Part shown: one piece after another, positions 1 to 5,871 of the stretch
How the letters are laid out: each line of letters starts with the position of its first letter
How positions within the stretch are numbered: the stretch's first letter is position 1
Assembly (NCBI GenBank): GCA_002401305.2
Contig: NVSO02000180.1
Location: 1 to 7,680 of the forward strand
From: Rhodobiaceae bacterium
Lineage (GTDB): Bacteria > Pseudomonadota > Alphaproteobacteria > Parvibaculales > Parvibaculaceae
DNA: 7,680 bases
Reading direction: 5' to 3'
The notes under the pieces: generated by a model
Told to the model about the DNA's origin: nothing
The model's input: only the letters and a program-made list of their open reading frames with translations
Databases searched by the model: none
Program-made: the position numbers and the translations under genes

Positions 1-1085
1 GCGTTGAACAGCGAGGTTTCCAGGAAGATCTGGCCGTCGGTGATCGAGATCACGTTGGTCGGAACGAAGGCCGACACGTCGCCCGCCTGGGTTTCGATGA
101 TCGGCAGTGCGGTCAGGGAACCGGTCTGGCCCTTGACTTCGCCGTTGGTGAACTTCTCGACGTAGTCGGCGTTCACGCGGGCAGCACGTTCCAGCAGGCG
201 GCTGTGCAGGTAGAACACGTCGCCAGGGTAGGCTTCACGGCCCGGCGGACGGCGCAGCAGCAGCGAGACCTGACGGTAAGCCACGGCTTGCTTGGACAGA
301 TCGTCATACACGATCAGGGCGTCTTGACCGCGGTCGCGGAAGTATTCGCCCATGGCGCAACCCGAGTAGGCCGACACGTATTGCATCGCTGCCGATTCGG
401 AGGCGGTTGCTGCCACGACGATGGTGTATTCCATCGCGCCGTGGGCTTCCAGTGCGCGCACCACGTTCTTGACCGACGAAGCCTTCTGGCCGATCGCAAC
501 GTAGATGCAGGTCATGTTCTGACCCTTTTGATTGATGATGGCGTCGATGGCGACAGCGGTCTTGCCGGTCTGGCGGTCACCGATGATCAGCTCACGCTGG
601 CCACGGCCGATTGGGATCAGCGCATCAATCGCTTTCAAACCAGTCTGCATTGGTTCGTGAACAGACTTACGAGGAATAATCCCCGGAGCTTTCACATCAA
701 CGCGGCGACGTTCCGTGGACTCAATTGGTCCCTTTCCGTCGAGTGGATTACCTAGCGGGTCAACAACCCGGCCCAGTAGACCTTTGCCAACAGGCACGTC
801 CACAATTGAGCCAGTCCGTTTGACTGTGTCGCCTTCCTTAATAGCTCGGTCAGAACCAAAGATCACGACACCAACGTTGTCATGTTCAAGGTTCAAAGCC
901 ATTCCCCGGATACCACCAGGGAATTCGACCATCTCGCCGGCTTGAACATTGTCCAAACCGTAAACACGGGCGATACCGTCACCAACTGACAGCACTTGAC
1001 CAATTTCAGATACTTCAGCTTCGGAACCGAAGCCTTTGATCTGTTCTTTAAGGATTGCAGAAATTTCCGCGGCCTGAATGTCCAT
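1..1085 (-). CDS. atpA: F1F0 ATP synthase subunit alpha, 5' part (C-terminus off the left edge); apparent alpha/betaproteobacterial hybrid
   Basis: This is the non-catalytic nucleotide-binding alpha subunit of the F1 head, which forms the alpha3-beta3 hexamer on the cytoplasmic face of the inner membrane. About 361 of the usual ~510 codons are present, with no stop before the left edge. The ATG at 1085-1083 overlaps the atpH stop (TGATG), and the N-terminus [17 protein letters not shown] is typical of alphaproteobacterial AtpA. The P-loop GDRQTGKT lies at residues 169-176 (bases 558-581), its usual position. The [27 protein letters not shown] and [15 protein letters not shown] blocks follow. 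The conserved arginine near residue 376 is outside the window. Residues 1 to ~158 are alphaproteobacterial in sequence, while residues from ~185 ([37 protein letters not shown]) match betaproteobacterial AtpA and have a different codon bias. The family assignment is secure; whether this is one genuine gene is doubtful. Confidence 0.95.
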   Translation of the reverse strand, partial: MDIQAAEISAILKEQIKGFGSEAEVSEIGQVLSVGDGIARVYGLDNVQAGEMVEFPGGIRGMALNLEHDNVGVVIFGSDRAIKEGDTVKRTGSIVDVPVGKGLLGRVVDPLGNPLDGKGPIESTERRRVDVKAPGIIPRKSVHEPMQTGLKAIDALIPIGRGQRELIIGDRQTGKTAVAIDAIINQKGQNMTCIYVAIGQKASSVKNVVRALEAHGAMEYTIVVAATASESAAMQYVSAYSGCAMGEYFRDRGQDALIVYDDLSKQAVAYRQVSLLLRRPPGREAYPGDVFYLHSRLLERAARVNADYVEKFTNGEVKGQTGSLTALPIIETQAGDVSAFVPTNVISITDGQIFLETSLFN

Positions 1086-1645
1086 CAGCCAGCCTCTTTC
1101 ATCGCAAACTTGAGTTTATTGAGTTTTGTGCGCAGGGATGAATCAATCATCTTACTGCCCACTTTCACGATCACACCGCCGAGCAAGCTTGCATCGACAG
1201 TAGTGTTTACTTGTACATCCCGTCCAACCGCGGCCTTAATTGAGGCTTTGAGTTGTTCAGTTTGCAAATCACTAAGCGGATGAGACGAGATCACGTCTGC
1301 GGAGATTTCTCCCCGACGATCTGCCATCATCTGCCCGAAGGTTTTGATAATATCGCCTAACGCAGCTAAGCGCCGGTTCGATGTAATCACACCTACAAAA
1401 TTCAAGGTAAGCGTTTGCACCCCAGCCTTCGTCAGCAAAGCCGACATGGCAGCGGACTGTGCGTCTGCGCCGTAAAGGGGACTGGATACAAATGCGCTGA
1501 GCTCTTCTGAGGTTGCCAGAAGGGCACCGAGCTCGTTGAGATCGGTTTCGACTTTTGCCAGAACGCCCTGCGCATCAGCAAGCTCGATGAGCGCTGTTGC
1601 GTAACGTCCGGCCATGCCGGTTACTAGAGTTTGATCAGCTGACAC
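1085..1645 (-). CDS. atpH: F1F0 ATP synthase subunit delta (OSCP homologue)
   Basis: This 186-residue protein is the delta subunit, part of the peripheral stalk that ties the F1 head to the F0 b subunits at the cytoplasmic membrane face. The family's N-terminal helical-domain pattern is visible ([14 protein letters not shown], residues 10-23), as is the C-terminal signature region ([30 protein letters not shown]). Length is normal. The start codon is GTG at 1645-1643: an in-frame TAG lies two codons upstream, and the only alternative is an ATG at 1615 that would trim ten residues. No strong Shine-Dalgarno sequence is visible. Its stop overlaps the atpA start (TGATG), so translation is probably coupled. 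It is the first gene of the F1 operon, and no F0 genes (atpB/E/F) precede it, consistent with the split F0/F1 arrangement of alphaproteobacteria. Confidence 0.95.
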   Translation of the reverse strand: MSADQTLVTGMAGRYATALIELADAQGVLAKVETDLNELGALLATSEELSAFVSSPLYGADAQSAAMSALLTKAGVQTLTLNFVGVITSNRRLAALGDIIKTFGQMMADRRGEISADVISSHPLSDLQTEQLKASIKAAVGRDVQVNTTVDASLLGGVIVKVGSKMIDSSLRTKLNKLKFAMKEAG

Positions 1646-1685
1646 GTGCTAGAGCTCGCTGTGCTTGGTAAGAACCTGTCTTTAA

Positions 1686-1702
1686 GTCCCGCTTATCGGG
1701 AC
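1686..1702 (-). repeat. Small GC-rich hairpin in the atpH leader
   Basis: GTCCCG and CGGGAC form a perfect six-base-pair stem around a five-base loop, about 41 bases upstream of the atpH start. In the atpH mRNA this would be a stable small hairpin. No T-run follows it in either direction, so it does not look like an intrinsic terminator. A role in mRNA stability or translation is possible, and chance occurrence cannot be excluded. Confidence 0.4.
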
Positions 1703-1705
1703 CAA

Positions 1706-1733
1706 AGCATAAGTTCTTGAAATGATTGACCAA
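1706..1733 (-). promoter_or_regulatory. Weak candidate sigma-70 promoter for atpH-atpA
   Basis: Reading leftward, a TTGGTC box (1733-1728) is followed after 16 bases by TATGCT (1711-1706). These match the consensus at three and four of six positions. Transcription would start near 1699, about 55 bases before the atpH GTG and inside the small hairpin at 1686-1702. The match is poor, and alphaproteobacterial promoters often diverge from consensus, so the true promoter may lie elsewhere in the 406-base gap. Confidence 0.22.
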
Positions 1734-1744
1734 AAAAGACCGCA

Positions 1745-1773
1745 TTGAGAAGTGAAGAAAACAGGTTTCTCAA
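1745..1773. repeat. Seven-base inverted repeat TTGAGAA/TTCTCAA with a 15-base gap
   Basis: The two arms (1745-1751 and 1767-1773) are perfect inverted copies with centres 22 bases apart, about two helical turns. The spacing would suit a dimeric regulator binding upstream of atpH, but no known operator is recognised. Confidence 0.35.
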
Positions 1774-1793
1774 GGTCGCGGGTTAGGTAACAT

Positions 1794-1807
1794 AGTGTTT
1801 CAACACT
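1794..1807. repeat. Short palindrome AGTGTTTCAACACT
   Basis: Two six-base arms (AGTGTT and AACACT) flank a two-base centre in the priA-atpH gap. It could be a regulator half-site pair, but no known family motif is recognised. Confidence 0.35.
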
Positions 1808-1977
1808 GGCAACCAGAGTCCCGGATTTTTCGACCTTTCCATGTGAATAAATCGAGCCAGTGGGACCAATTTGCCCAATTTGCCTATGATCGAGCGCATA
1901 AGCCCCAAAATTGCGATGTTTTGACACACCGCGCAGAGGCGCTGAGTCGTTTTGGGGAAGGTCGAGCTTGCCGCCCC

Positions 1978-2008
1978 ATGGATTACCGGAACAAGTCCGG
2001 CAATGACG
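1978..2008. repeat. REP-like intergenic palindromic element
   Basis: The element reads ATGGATTACCGGA, ACAAG, TCCGGCAATGACG. Its core arms CCGGA/TCCGG (1986-1990 and 1996-2000) extend through one A-C mismatch to ATT/AAT, giving a stem spanning 1982-2004. From memory it matches a short palindrome scattered between genes in many alphaproteobacterial genomes (GGATT-CCGG...CCGG-AATGACG), which often yields spurious reading frames ending in G-N-D, as the plus-strand frame here does (NKSGNDV). It sits about 45 bases beyond the priA stop. Copy number elsewhere in this genome cannot be seen. Confidence 0.6.
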
Positions 2009-2017
2009 TCTAGAGGG

Positions 2018-2031
2018 CTGTATCCATACAG
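2018..2031. repeat. Palindrome CTGTATCCATACAG just downstream of priA
   Basis: Two perfect six-base arms flank a CC centre, 20 bases past the priA stop. No T-run follows on the minus strand, so a simple terminator is unlikely. The CTGT...ACAG ends recall an enterobacterial LexA box, but the inner gap is six rather than eight bases. Confidence 0.4.
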
Positions 2032-2051
2032 TAAAGCATCCTCCTCGCCCC

Positions 2052-4268
2052 CTAAAGGAAGTTATGAGGGTCCACATCCACACTTAGCCGCATGGAACTA
2101 GGCACTTTGACGCCCTCAAGCCATTGCGCCACAAAGCCTTGCACATGGGCCTCCCGGGTCGCTTTGACCAAAAACCGCACCCTATGGCGCCCTCTCAGCA
2201 AGGAAATCGGCGCGGGAGCAGGCCCCAAAACGCTGACCTTATCGGAATGCGGCACCCGCAACGCCAGTTCCCGCGACAAACCTTGCACCTTATCCAGCTC
2301 AGGACCCGACAAAACCAGAGCAACCAAGCGGCCATAGGGCGGATAACCCAGCATTTCGCGACCCCGTGCCTCCCGCTCCAAGAACTTGTCCCGGTCTCCC
2401 GATACCAACGCTCCCATGACCGGGTGCTCTGGCATATAAGTCTGCATCAAGACACGGCCCGGCTTTTGCGCCCGCCCGGCCCGCCCCGCAACCTGGTGGA
2501 GCAATTGATAAGTCCGCTCGCCCGCCCGCAAATCACCGTTCTCCAGCCCCAAGTCCGCATCCACCACTCCCACAAGTGTGAGCAGCGGAAAGTTCAACCC
2601 CTTGGCCACAATCTGGGTGCCGACAATCAAATCAATTTCATGGTCTTGGATTTGGCGAATGGCCTCGCCGTAAGCCGCAGGTCCGCGCAATACATCTGAG
2701 GACAATAAGGCGATCCGTGCCTCGGGAAAGGAAACCTTCACTTCTTCCATGATCCGCTCAACACCAGGACCACACGCCACCAAACTATCTTCCTCCCCAC
2801 AATCCGGACAGGCCGACGGGCTAGGTGCTTGATACCCACAATGATGGCATTGCAATTGTTTGCGGAACCGATGTTCCACCAACCACGCATCACACTGAGG
2901 ACAGCCCAACCGATGCCCGCATGTGCGGCACAAGGTGAGCGGTGCATACCCGCGACGATTGAGGAACAACAAAGCCTGCTCGTCCCGTGCCAAAGTTTCG
3001 CCCACCGCAGACACCAACACGGGCGAGAGCCACTTGCCCCGCTCTGGCGGATGTTGGCGCATATCAATCGGCTTGATCGTCGGCAACACAGCGCCGCCGT
3101 GACGACGGGGCAAAACTTCATGCGCGTATCGACCCGACCACACATTGCTCATGGTCTCCAGCGACGGCGTTGCAGTGGCCAACACAACCGGGAACGCCCC
3201 CAGCGAAGCCCGCACCACACACATGTCGCGCGCATTATACGCAACACCTTCATCTTGCTTGAACGCATTTTCATGCTCTTCATCCACAATGATGAGACCC
3301 AAATTCGGGTAAGGCAGGAACAAGGCCGAGCGCGCGCCCACAACAACTTTAACGCGGTCTTCTGCCACACCGCGCCACACCCGGCGCCGTTCGCGCGAGG
3401 AAAGATCTGAATGCCACTGGGCCGGCAAACAGCCAAAGCGAACTTCAAACCGCTTCAAAAACTGTGCGGTCAATGCAATCTCAGGCACAAGGATCATCAC
3501 TTGCCGGTTTTGATCAATCGCTTCGGCAACCGCTTCAAAGTAAACTTCCGTTTTACCAGACCCCGTCACCCCATCAAGCAAGGTCGCCGAAAACTCATTC
3601 ACCCCAATACGCGCCCGCAAATGCCCCGCTACCTCCGCCTGCTCTGGCGACAAAATGGGTTGCTGGGCTGTCGGATCTGGGTCTTCAAACGGCTCTTCGG
3701 AAGGCAAGTCCACTTTTTCCAACGTGCCTGCGTCGGCCAGTCCCTTGATCACACCGTTCGAGACGCCAGCCTCTTCGGCAAGCTCCCCGGCCCGACGCGC
3801 AAACCCATCGGCGGCAACTTCGAGCACACGTTTGCGAGCAGGCGTAAGGCGCACAGGCGGCGGCCCAGCCAATCGGTACGCCCGGCGCATGGCAGCAGGC
3901 TCCAAGGCTCCCGGCGCCCGCATCGCTAAGCGCAACACCATCCCGGGCGGTGTCATCGTATAGGTGGCCACCCAATCGATAAATTTCCGCACCTCTTCGG
4001 GCAAAGGTGGTGCGGGTAATTTTTCAATAATATTCTTAATGCGCGACGAGGCGATGTCTCCAAGGCCCTCACCCCAAACAACACCGACAAGTTGACGTGG
4101 CCCCAAAGGCACAACAACAAAATCTCCGTCCTGCACCATTAAGGATACTGGTACGCGGTAGTCGTAAGCTTGAGGCAATCCCAAGGGTAACAAGACGCGC
4201 ACGATCGCTCCCTTTTTTTCAAAAGAGTCTTCTTCGAATAGGGAGCTGGTTTGCGATGTACGAGTCAT
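2052..4268 (-). CDS. priA: Primosomal protein N' (replication restart 3'-5' DNA helicase PriA)
   Basis: PriA recognises abandoned replication forks and recombination intermediates and reloads the replisome through DnaB. At 738 residues it has normal length and complete architecture. An N-terminal 3' DNA-binding domain (about residues 20-120, with [17 protein letters not shown]) precedes the Walker A motif GVTGSGKT (233-240) and the DEEH box (329-332). A zinc module between the helicase lobes has eight cysteines (447, 450, 456, 459, 474, 477, 487, 490). Motif [11 protein letters not shown], is at 591-599, and the C-terminal domain contains GYPPYGRL. The ATG at 4268 is the only reasonable start: an in-frame TAA lies five codons upstream and the next Met is residue 44. 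No clear Shine-Dalgarno is seen. The gene is divergent from transaldolase across 153 bases. No missing residue or frameshift was noticed. Confidence 0.97.
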   Translation of the reverse strand: MTRTSQTSSLFEEDSFEKKGAIVRVLLPLGLPQAYDYRVPVSLMVQDGDFVVVPLGPRQLVGVVWGEGLGDIASSRIKNIIEKLPAPPLPEEVRKFIDWVATYTMTPPGMVLRLAMRAPGALEPAAMRRAYRLAGPPPVRLTPARKRVLEVAADGFARRAGELAEEAGVSNGVIKGLADAGTLEKVDLPSEEPFEDPDPTAQQPILSPEQAEVAGHLRARIGVNEFSATLLDGVTGSGKTEVYFEAVAEAIDQNRQVMILVPEIALTAQFLKRFEVRFGCLPAQWHSDLSSRERRRVWRGVAEDRVKVVVGARSALFLPYPNLGLIIVDEEHENAFKQDEGVAYNARDMCVVRASLGAFPVVLATATPSLETMSNVWSGRYAHEVLPRRHGGAVLPTIKPIDMRQHPPERGKWLSPVLVSAVGETLARDEQALLFLNRRGYAPLTLCRTCGHRLGCPQCDAWLVEHRFRKQLQCHHCGYQAPSPSACPDCGEEDSLVACGPGVERIMEEVKVSFPEARIALLSSDVLRGPAAYGEAIRQIQDHEIDLIVGTQIVAKGLNFPLLTLVGVVDADLGLENGDLRAGERTYQLLHQVAGRAGRAQKPGRVLMQTYMPEHPVMGALVSGDRDKFLEREARGREMLGYPPYGRLVALVLSGPELDKVQGLSRELALRVPHSDKVSVLGPAPAPISLLRGRHRVRFLVKATREAHVQGFVAQWLEGVKVPSSMRLSVDVDPHNFL

Positions 4269-4356
4269 ATGGGCGCCACATTAACGCTGATTATAATTTT
4301 CACACAGCTTTTGATGCGTTCACCCCTTGCGCAATTGTCTCACACACGCCAAAAAT

Positions 4357-4390
4357 GGGCTTCTGGCAAACATGCCGAGAGAATAAGCCC
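4357..4390 (+). repeat. Nested stem-loop in the transaldolase 5' leader
   Basis: GGGCTT (4357-4362) pairs with AAGCCC (4385-4390). Inside, GGCA (4365-4368) pairs with TGCC (4373-4376) around an AACA loop. The structure ends 21 bases before the GGAG ribosome site. No known riboswitch class is recognised. It may be a leader structure or chance pairing. Confidence 0.3.
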
Positions 4391-4411
4391 GCTGATGAGG
4401 GGGCACGAACT

Positions 4412-4415
4412 GGAG
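4412..4415 (+). promoter_or_regulatory. Ribosome binding site GGAG fixing the transaldolase start
   Basis: GGAG lies six bases before the ATG at 4422. It supports that start over the upstream in-frame ATG at 4251, which overlaps the priA start region and would add 57 unfamilial residues. Confidence 0.75.
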
Positions 4416-4421
4416 TCGCCC

Positions 4422-5072
4422 ATGAAATTTTTTATCGATACCGCTGACATTGAAGAGATTCGGGGCCTCACCGCAACAGGCATGTTAGATGGCGTGACAA
4501 CCAATCCGTCACTCATCGCAAAATCAGGCCGCGTCTTCAAAGAAGTCATTGCTGAAATTTGTGAGATTGTGGACGGGCCGGTATCAGCTGAAGTCATCGC
4601 CCTTGATGCAGAGGGCATGATTACCCAAGGACGCGACCTTGCAAAGATCGCTAAAAACGTCACCGTGAAAGTGCCGCTCACATGGGCAGGCCTCGAAGCG
4701 TGTTCTACCTTGAGCAAAGAAGGCACCCTGGTGAATGTCACCTTGTGCTTCTCTGCCAATCAAGCGTTGCTCGCGGCGAAAGCGGGCGCCACCTTCATTT
4801 CACCCTTCGTGGGCCGCCTAGATGACCTAAACCTAGACGGCATGGAACTGATCGAAGACATTCGCCAGATCTATGACAACTATGAATTCAAGACCGAAAT
4901 TTTGGTCGCCTCCATTCGTACCGCTAATCACGTTAAGGAAGCCGCCTTGATCGGTGCAGATGTTGCGACACTTCCCCCTCAAGTTTTGCGTCAACTTATC
5001 AACCACCAGCTGACCGACAAAGGCCTCGAAGCTTTTATGGCCGATTGGAAAAAAACAGGCCAGAACCTGTAA
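4422..5072 (+). CDS. tal: Transaldolase, small TalC/FSA-like family (class I aldolase)
   Basis: This 216-residue protein belongs to the short transaldolase/fructose-6-phosphate aldolase family, a decameric cytosolic TIM-barrel enzyme of the non-oxidative pentose phosphate pathway. The N-terminus [14 protein letters not shown] and the [11 protein letters not shown] block (26-36) are diagnostic. Lys83 in VTVKVPLT is the Schiff-base lysine, and SPFVGRLDD (127-135) and ASIRTANHV (163-171) complete the barrel. Residue choice separates the two activities. The acid/base position is Glu57 (AEV; Gln in fructose-6-phosphate aldolase) and the SPFVGR aromatic is Phe129 (Tyr in the aldolase). Both predict transaldolase (dihydroxyacetone-group transfer) rather than simple fructose-6-phosphate cleavage. 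Automated annotation may call it fsa. The start is chosen from the GGAG site and the family N-terminus. It is the first gene of a plus-strand cluster. Confidence 0.92.
   Translation: MKFFIDTADIEEIRGLTATGMLDGVTTNPSLIAKSGRVFKEVIAEICEIVDGPVSAEVIALDAEGMITQGRDLAKIAKNVTVKVPLTWAGLEACSTLSKEGTLVNVTLCFSANQALLAAKAGATFISPFVGRLDDLNLDGMELIEDIRQIYDNYEFKTEILVASIRTANHVKEAALIGADVATLPPQVLRQLINHQLTDKGLEAFMADWKKTGQNL
5055..5070 (+). terminator. Small hairpin at the transaldolase stop, at most a weak attenuating terminator
   Basis: ACAGG (5055-5059) and CCTGT (5066-5070) form a five-base-pair stem with a six-base loop ending on the stop codon, followed a few bases later by CCTTTTAAGG. The stem is weak and the T-run short. 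It may reduce read-through into the DUF484 gene, or it may be chance. Confidence 0.2.
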
Positions 5073-5124
5073 GATCCTTTTAAGGACATAAGAATAAACT
5101 GGGACAACCAGTCTAACCCAAGCT

Positions 5125-5130
5125 GGAGGG
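5125..5130 (+). promoter_or_regulatory. Strong ribosome binding site for the DUF484 gene
   Basis: GGAGGG lies three bases before the ATG at 5134, with the GGAGG core four to eight bases upstream. It is the best Shine-Dalgarno match in the window and fixes the DUF484 start. Confidence 0.8.
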
Positions 5131-5133
5131 CAA

Positions 5134-5871
5134 ATGGCGCATACGAACGACCCAGAGAGCACACAAGTAGCTTCTCAATTGACATCCGACTTTACAGAAG
5201 AGCAAGTTAAAGACTACTTGCGCGCCCACCCGCGCCTTTTGACCGAAGATCCAGATCTCATCGCGGACATGATGGCGCCCACCCGCGCCAATGCCGACAA
5301 TGTGGTCGACCTACAAGCCTTGATGATTGAACAGCTGCAAAAACGCGTGCGCCAATTGCGCGACATTCAAGCGGATCTCATCGAAGCAACCTCATTTAAT
5401 TCACTCGCCAGCCAAAGCGTGCACCAAGCCAGTATAGATATGATGGGCCGACGCAGTTTTGAGACCTTGGTCGATTACATGATTGCCAAAGACGGCATGA
5501 GCGATGTGCTGGGACTAGAAACAGTTACCCTCTGCATCGAAACCAACAATGAAGTGGCCGGCATTGGCATCCGCGGCATCCGCCTTTTAGAGCAAGGCGG
5601 CGTAGAGCGTATTTTGGGCACTCAAGCCTATCAGCTCACCGCAAATGTTGAGGCAAGCCGCGGCCTTTACGGCCAACAAGCCGAGGAAGTGGGCTCCGAA
5701 GCCCTCATCCGATTGCATTTTTCTGACGCCACACCGCCTGGCCTACTTGCGCTCGGGGCAAAAGACCCGCACAAATTCCATCCAGAACAAGCGGGCGACC
5801 TGTTGGACTATCTGGCCCGCGTGGTGGAACAAAGCGTGGCACTATGGCTGGACCTTCCCGCAAAGGGATAA
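5134..5871 (+). CDS. DUF484 family (GAF-like) protein
   Basis: This 245-residue cytosolic protein of the DUF484 family has no established biochemical role. The N-terminus carries the family's short helical segment (EEQVKDYLRAHPRLLTEDPDL, about residues 22-42), then the VVDLQ motif (57-61). A coiled-coil-like helix follows (about 60-90, MIEQLQKRVRQLRDIQADLIEATSFNSL). The remainder resembles a GAF-type alpha/beta sensory domain (about 105-240), including LETVTLCIE and GLLALGAKDPHKF. No signal peptide or membrane segment is seen. Its 3' end overlaps the longest xerC frame by 28 bases, so the two are likely co-transcribed. The E. coli homologue yigA also lies immediately upstream of xerC, a conserved linkage that hints at a role connected to XerC or cell division. 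That role is inferred only from context. Confidence 0.88.
   Translation: MAHTNDPESTQVASQLTSDFTEEQVKDYLRAHPRLLTEDPDLIADMMAPTRANADNVVDLQALMIEQLQKRVRQLRDIQADLIEATSFNSLASQSVHQASIDMMGRRSFETLVDYMIAKDGMSDVLGLETVTLCIETNNEVAGIGIRGIRLLEQGGVERILGTQAYQLTANVEASRGLYGQQAEEVGSEALIRLHFSDATPPGLLALGAKDPHKFHPEQAGDLLDYLARVVEQSVALWLDLPAKG

Larger units (their letters stand above)
1646..2051. other. Gene-free gap between priA and atpH; likely atp operon leader and promoter region
   Basis: No convincing gene lies in these 406 bases. The short reading frames on either strand have no family resemblance, and one merely reads through a palindromic repeat. The stretch holds several short inverted repeats: GTCCCG/CGGGAC at 1686-1702, TTGAGAA/TTCTCAA at 1745-1773, AGTGTT/AACACT at 1794-1807, a REP-like palindrome at 1978-2008 and CTGTATCCATACAG at 2018-2031. 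It also has a 9-base tandem duplication (CCAATTTGC twice, 1866-1883). Because atpH is the first atp gene here, this gap most likely contains the operon's promoter and 5' leader. That role is inferred from position. Confidence 0.7.
4269..4421. promoter_or_regulatory. Divergent priA / transaldolase promoter region with a shared palindromic -10
   Basis: The 153-base divergent gap contains ATTATAAT (4290-4297), a perfect palindrome that presents TATAAT on both strands (plus 4292-4297, minus 4295-4290). Leftward use would start transcription about 15 bases before the priA ATG, a very short leader consistent with its lack of a clear ribosome site. Rightward use would give the transaldolase mRNA a leader of about 118 bases. 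Neither strand has a good -35 at 16-18 bases. The palindrome is observed; promoter function is inferred. Confidence 0.45.

Noticed and set aside
204..755. Plus-strand 183-codon open frame
   Set aside because: It is entirely antisense to atpA, has no recognisable family and is a shadow of a conserved GC-rich gene.
1795..2013. Plus-strand 72-codon frame in the priA-atpH gap
   Set aside because: Its C-terminus (MDYRNKSGNDV) is just the translation of the REP-like palindrome and the rest is unlike a protein family.
2018..2031. LexA (SOS) box at CTGT...ACAG
   Set aside because: The gap between CTGT and ACAG is six bases instead of eight, and alphaproteobacterial LexA generally uses a different direct-repeat motif (GTTC-N7-GTTC).
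1682..2083. Minus-strand 133-codon frame covering the priA-atpH gap
   Set aside because: It begins inside the priA 3' end in another frame, crosses several palindromes, has no family resemblance and no ribosome site was noted.
2124..3929. Several long plus-strand frames opposite priA
   Set aside because: All are antisense shadows of an intact PriA with complete helicase and zinc motifs.
4251..4421. N-terminal extension of the transaldolase from an ATG at 4251
   Set aside because: The added 57 residues are not part of the family, overlap the priA start region, and the GGAG site with [14 protein letters not shown] clearly marks the start at 4422.
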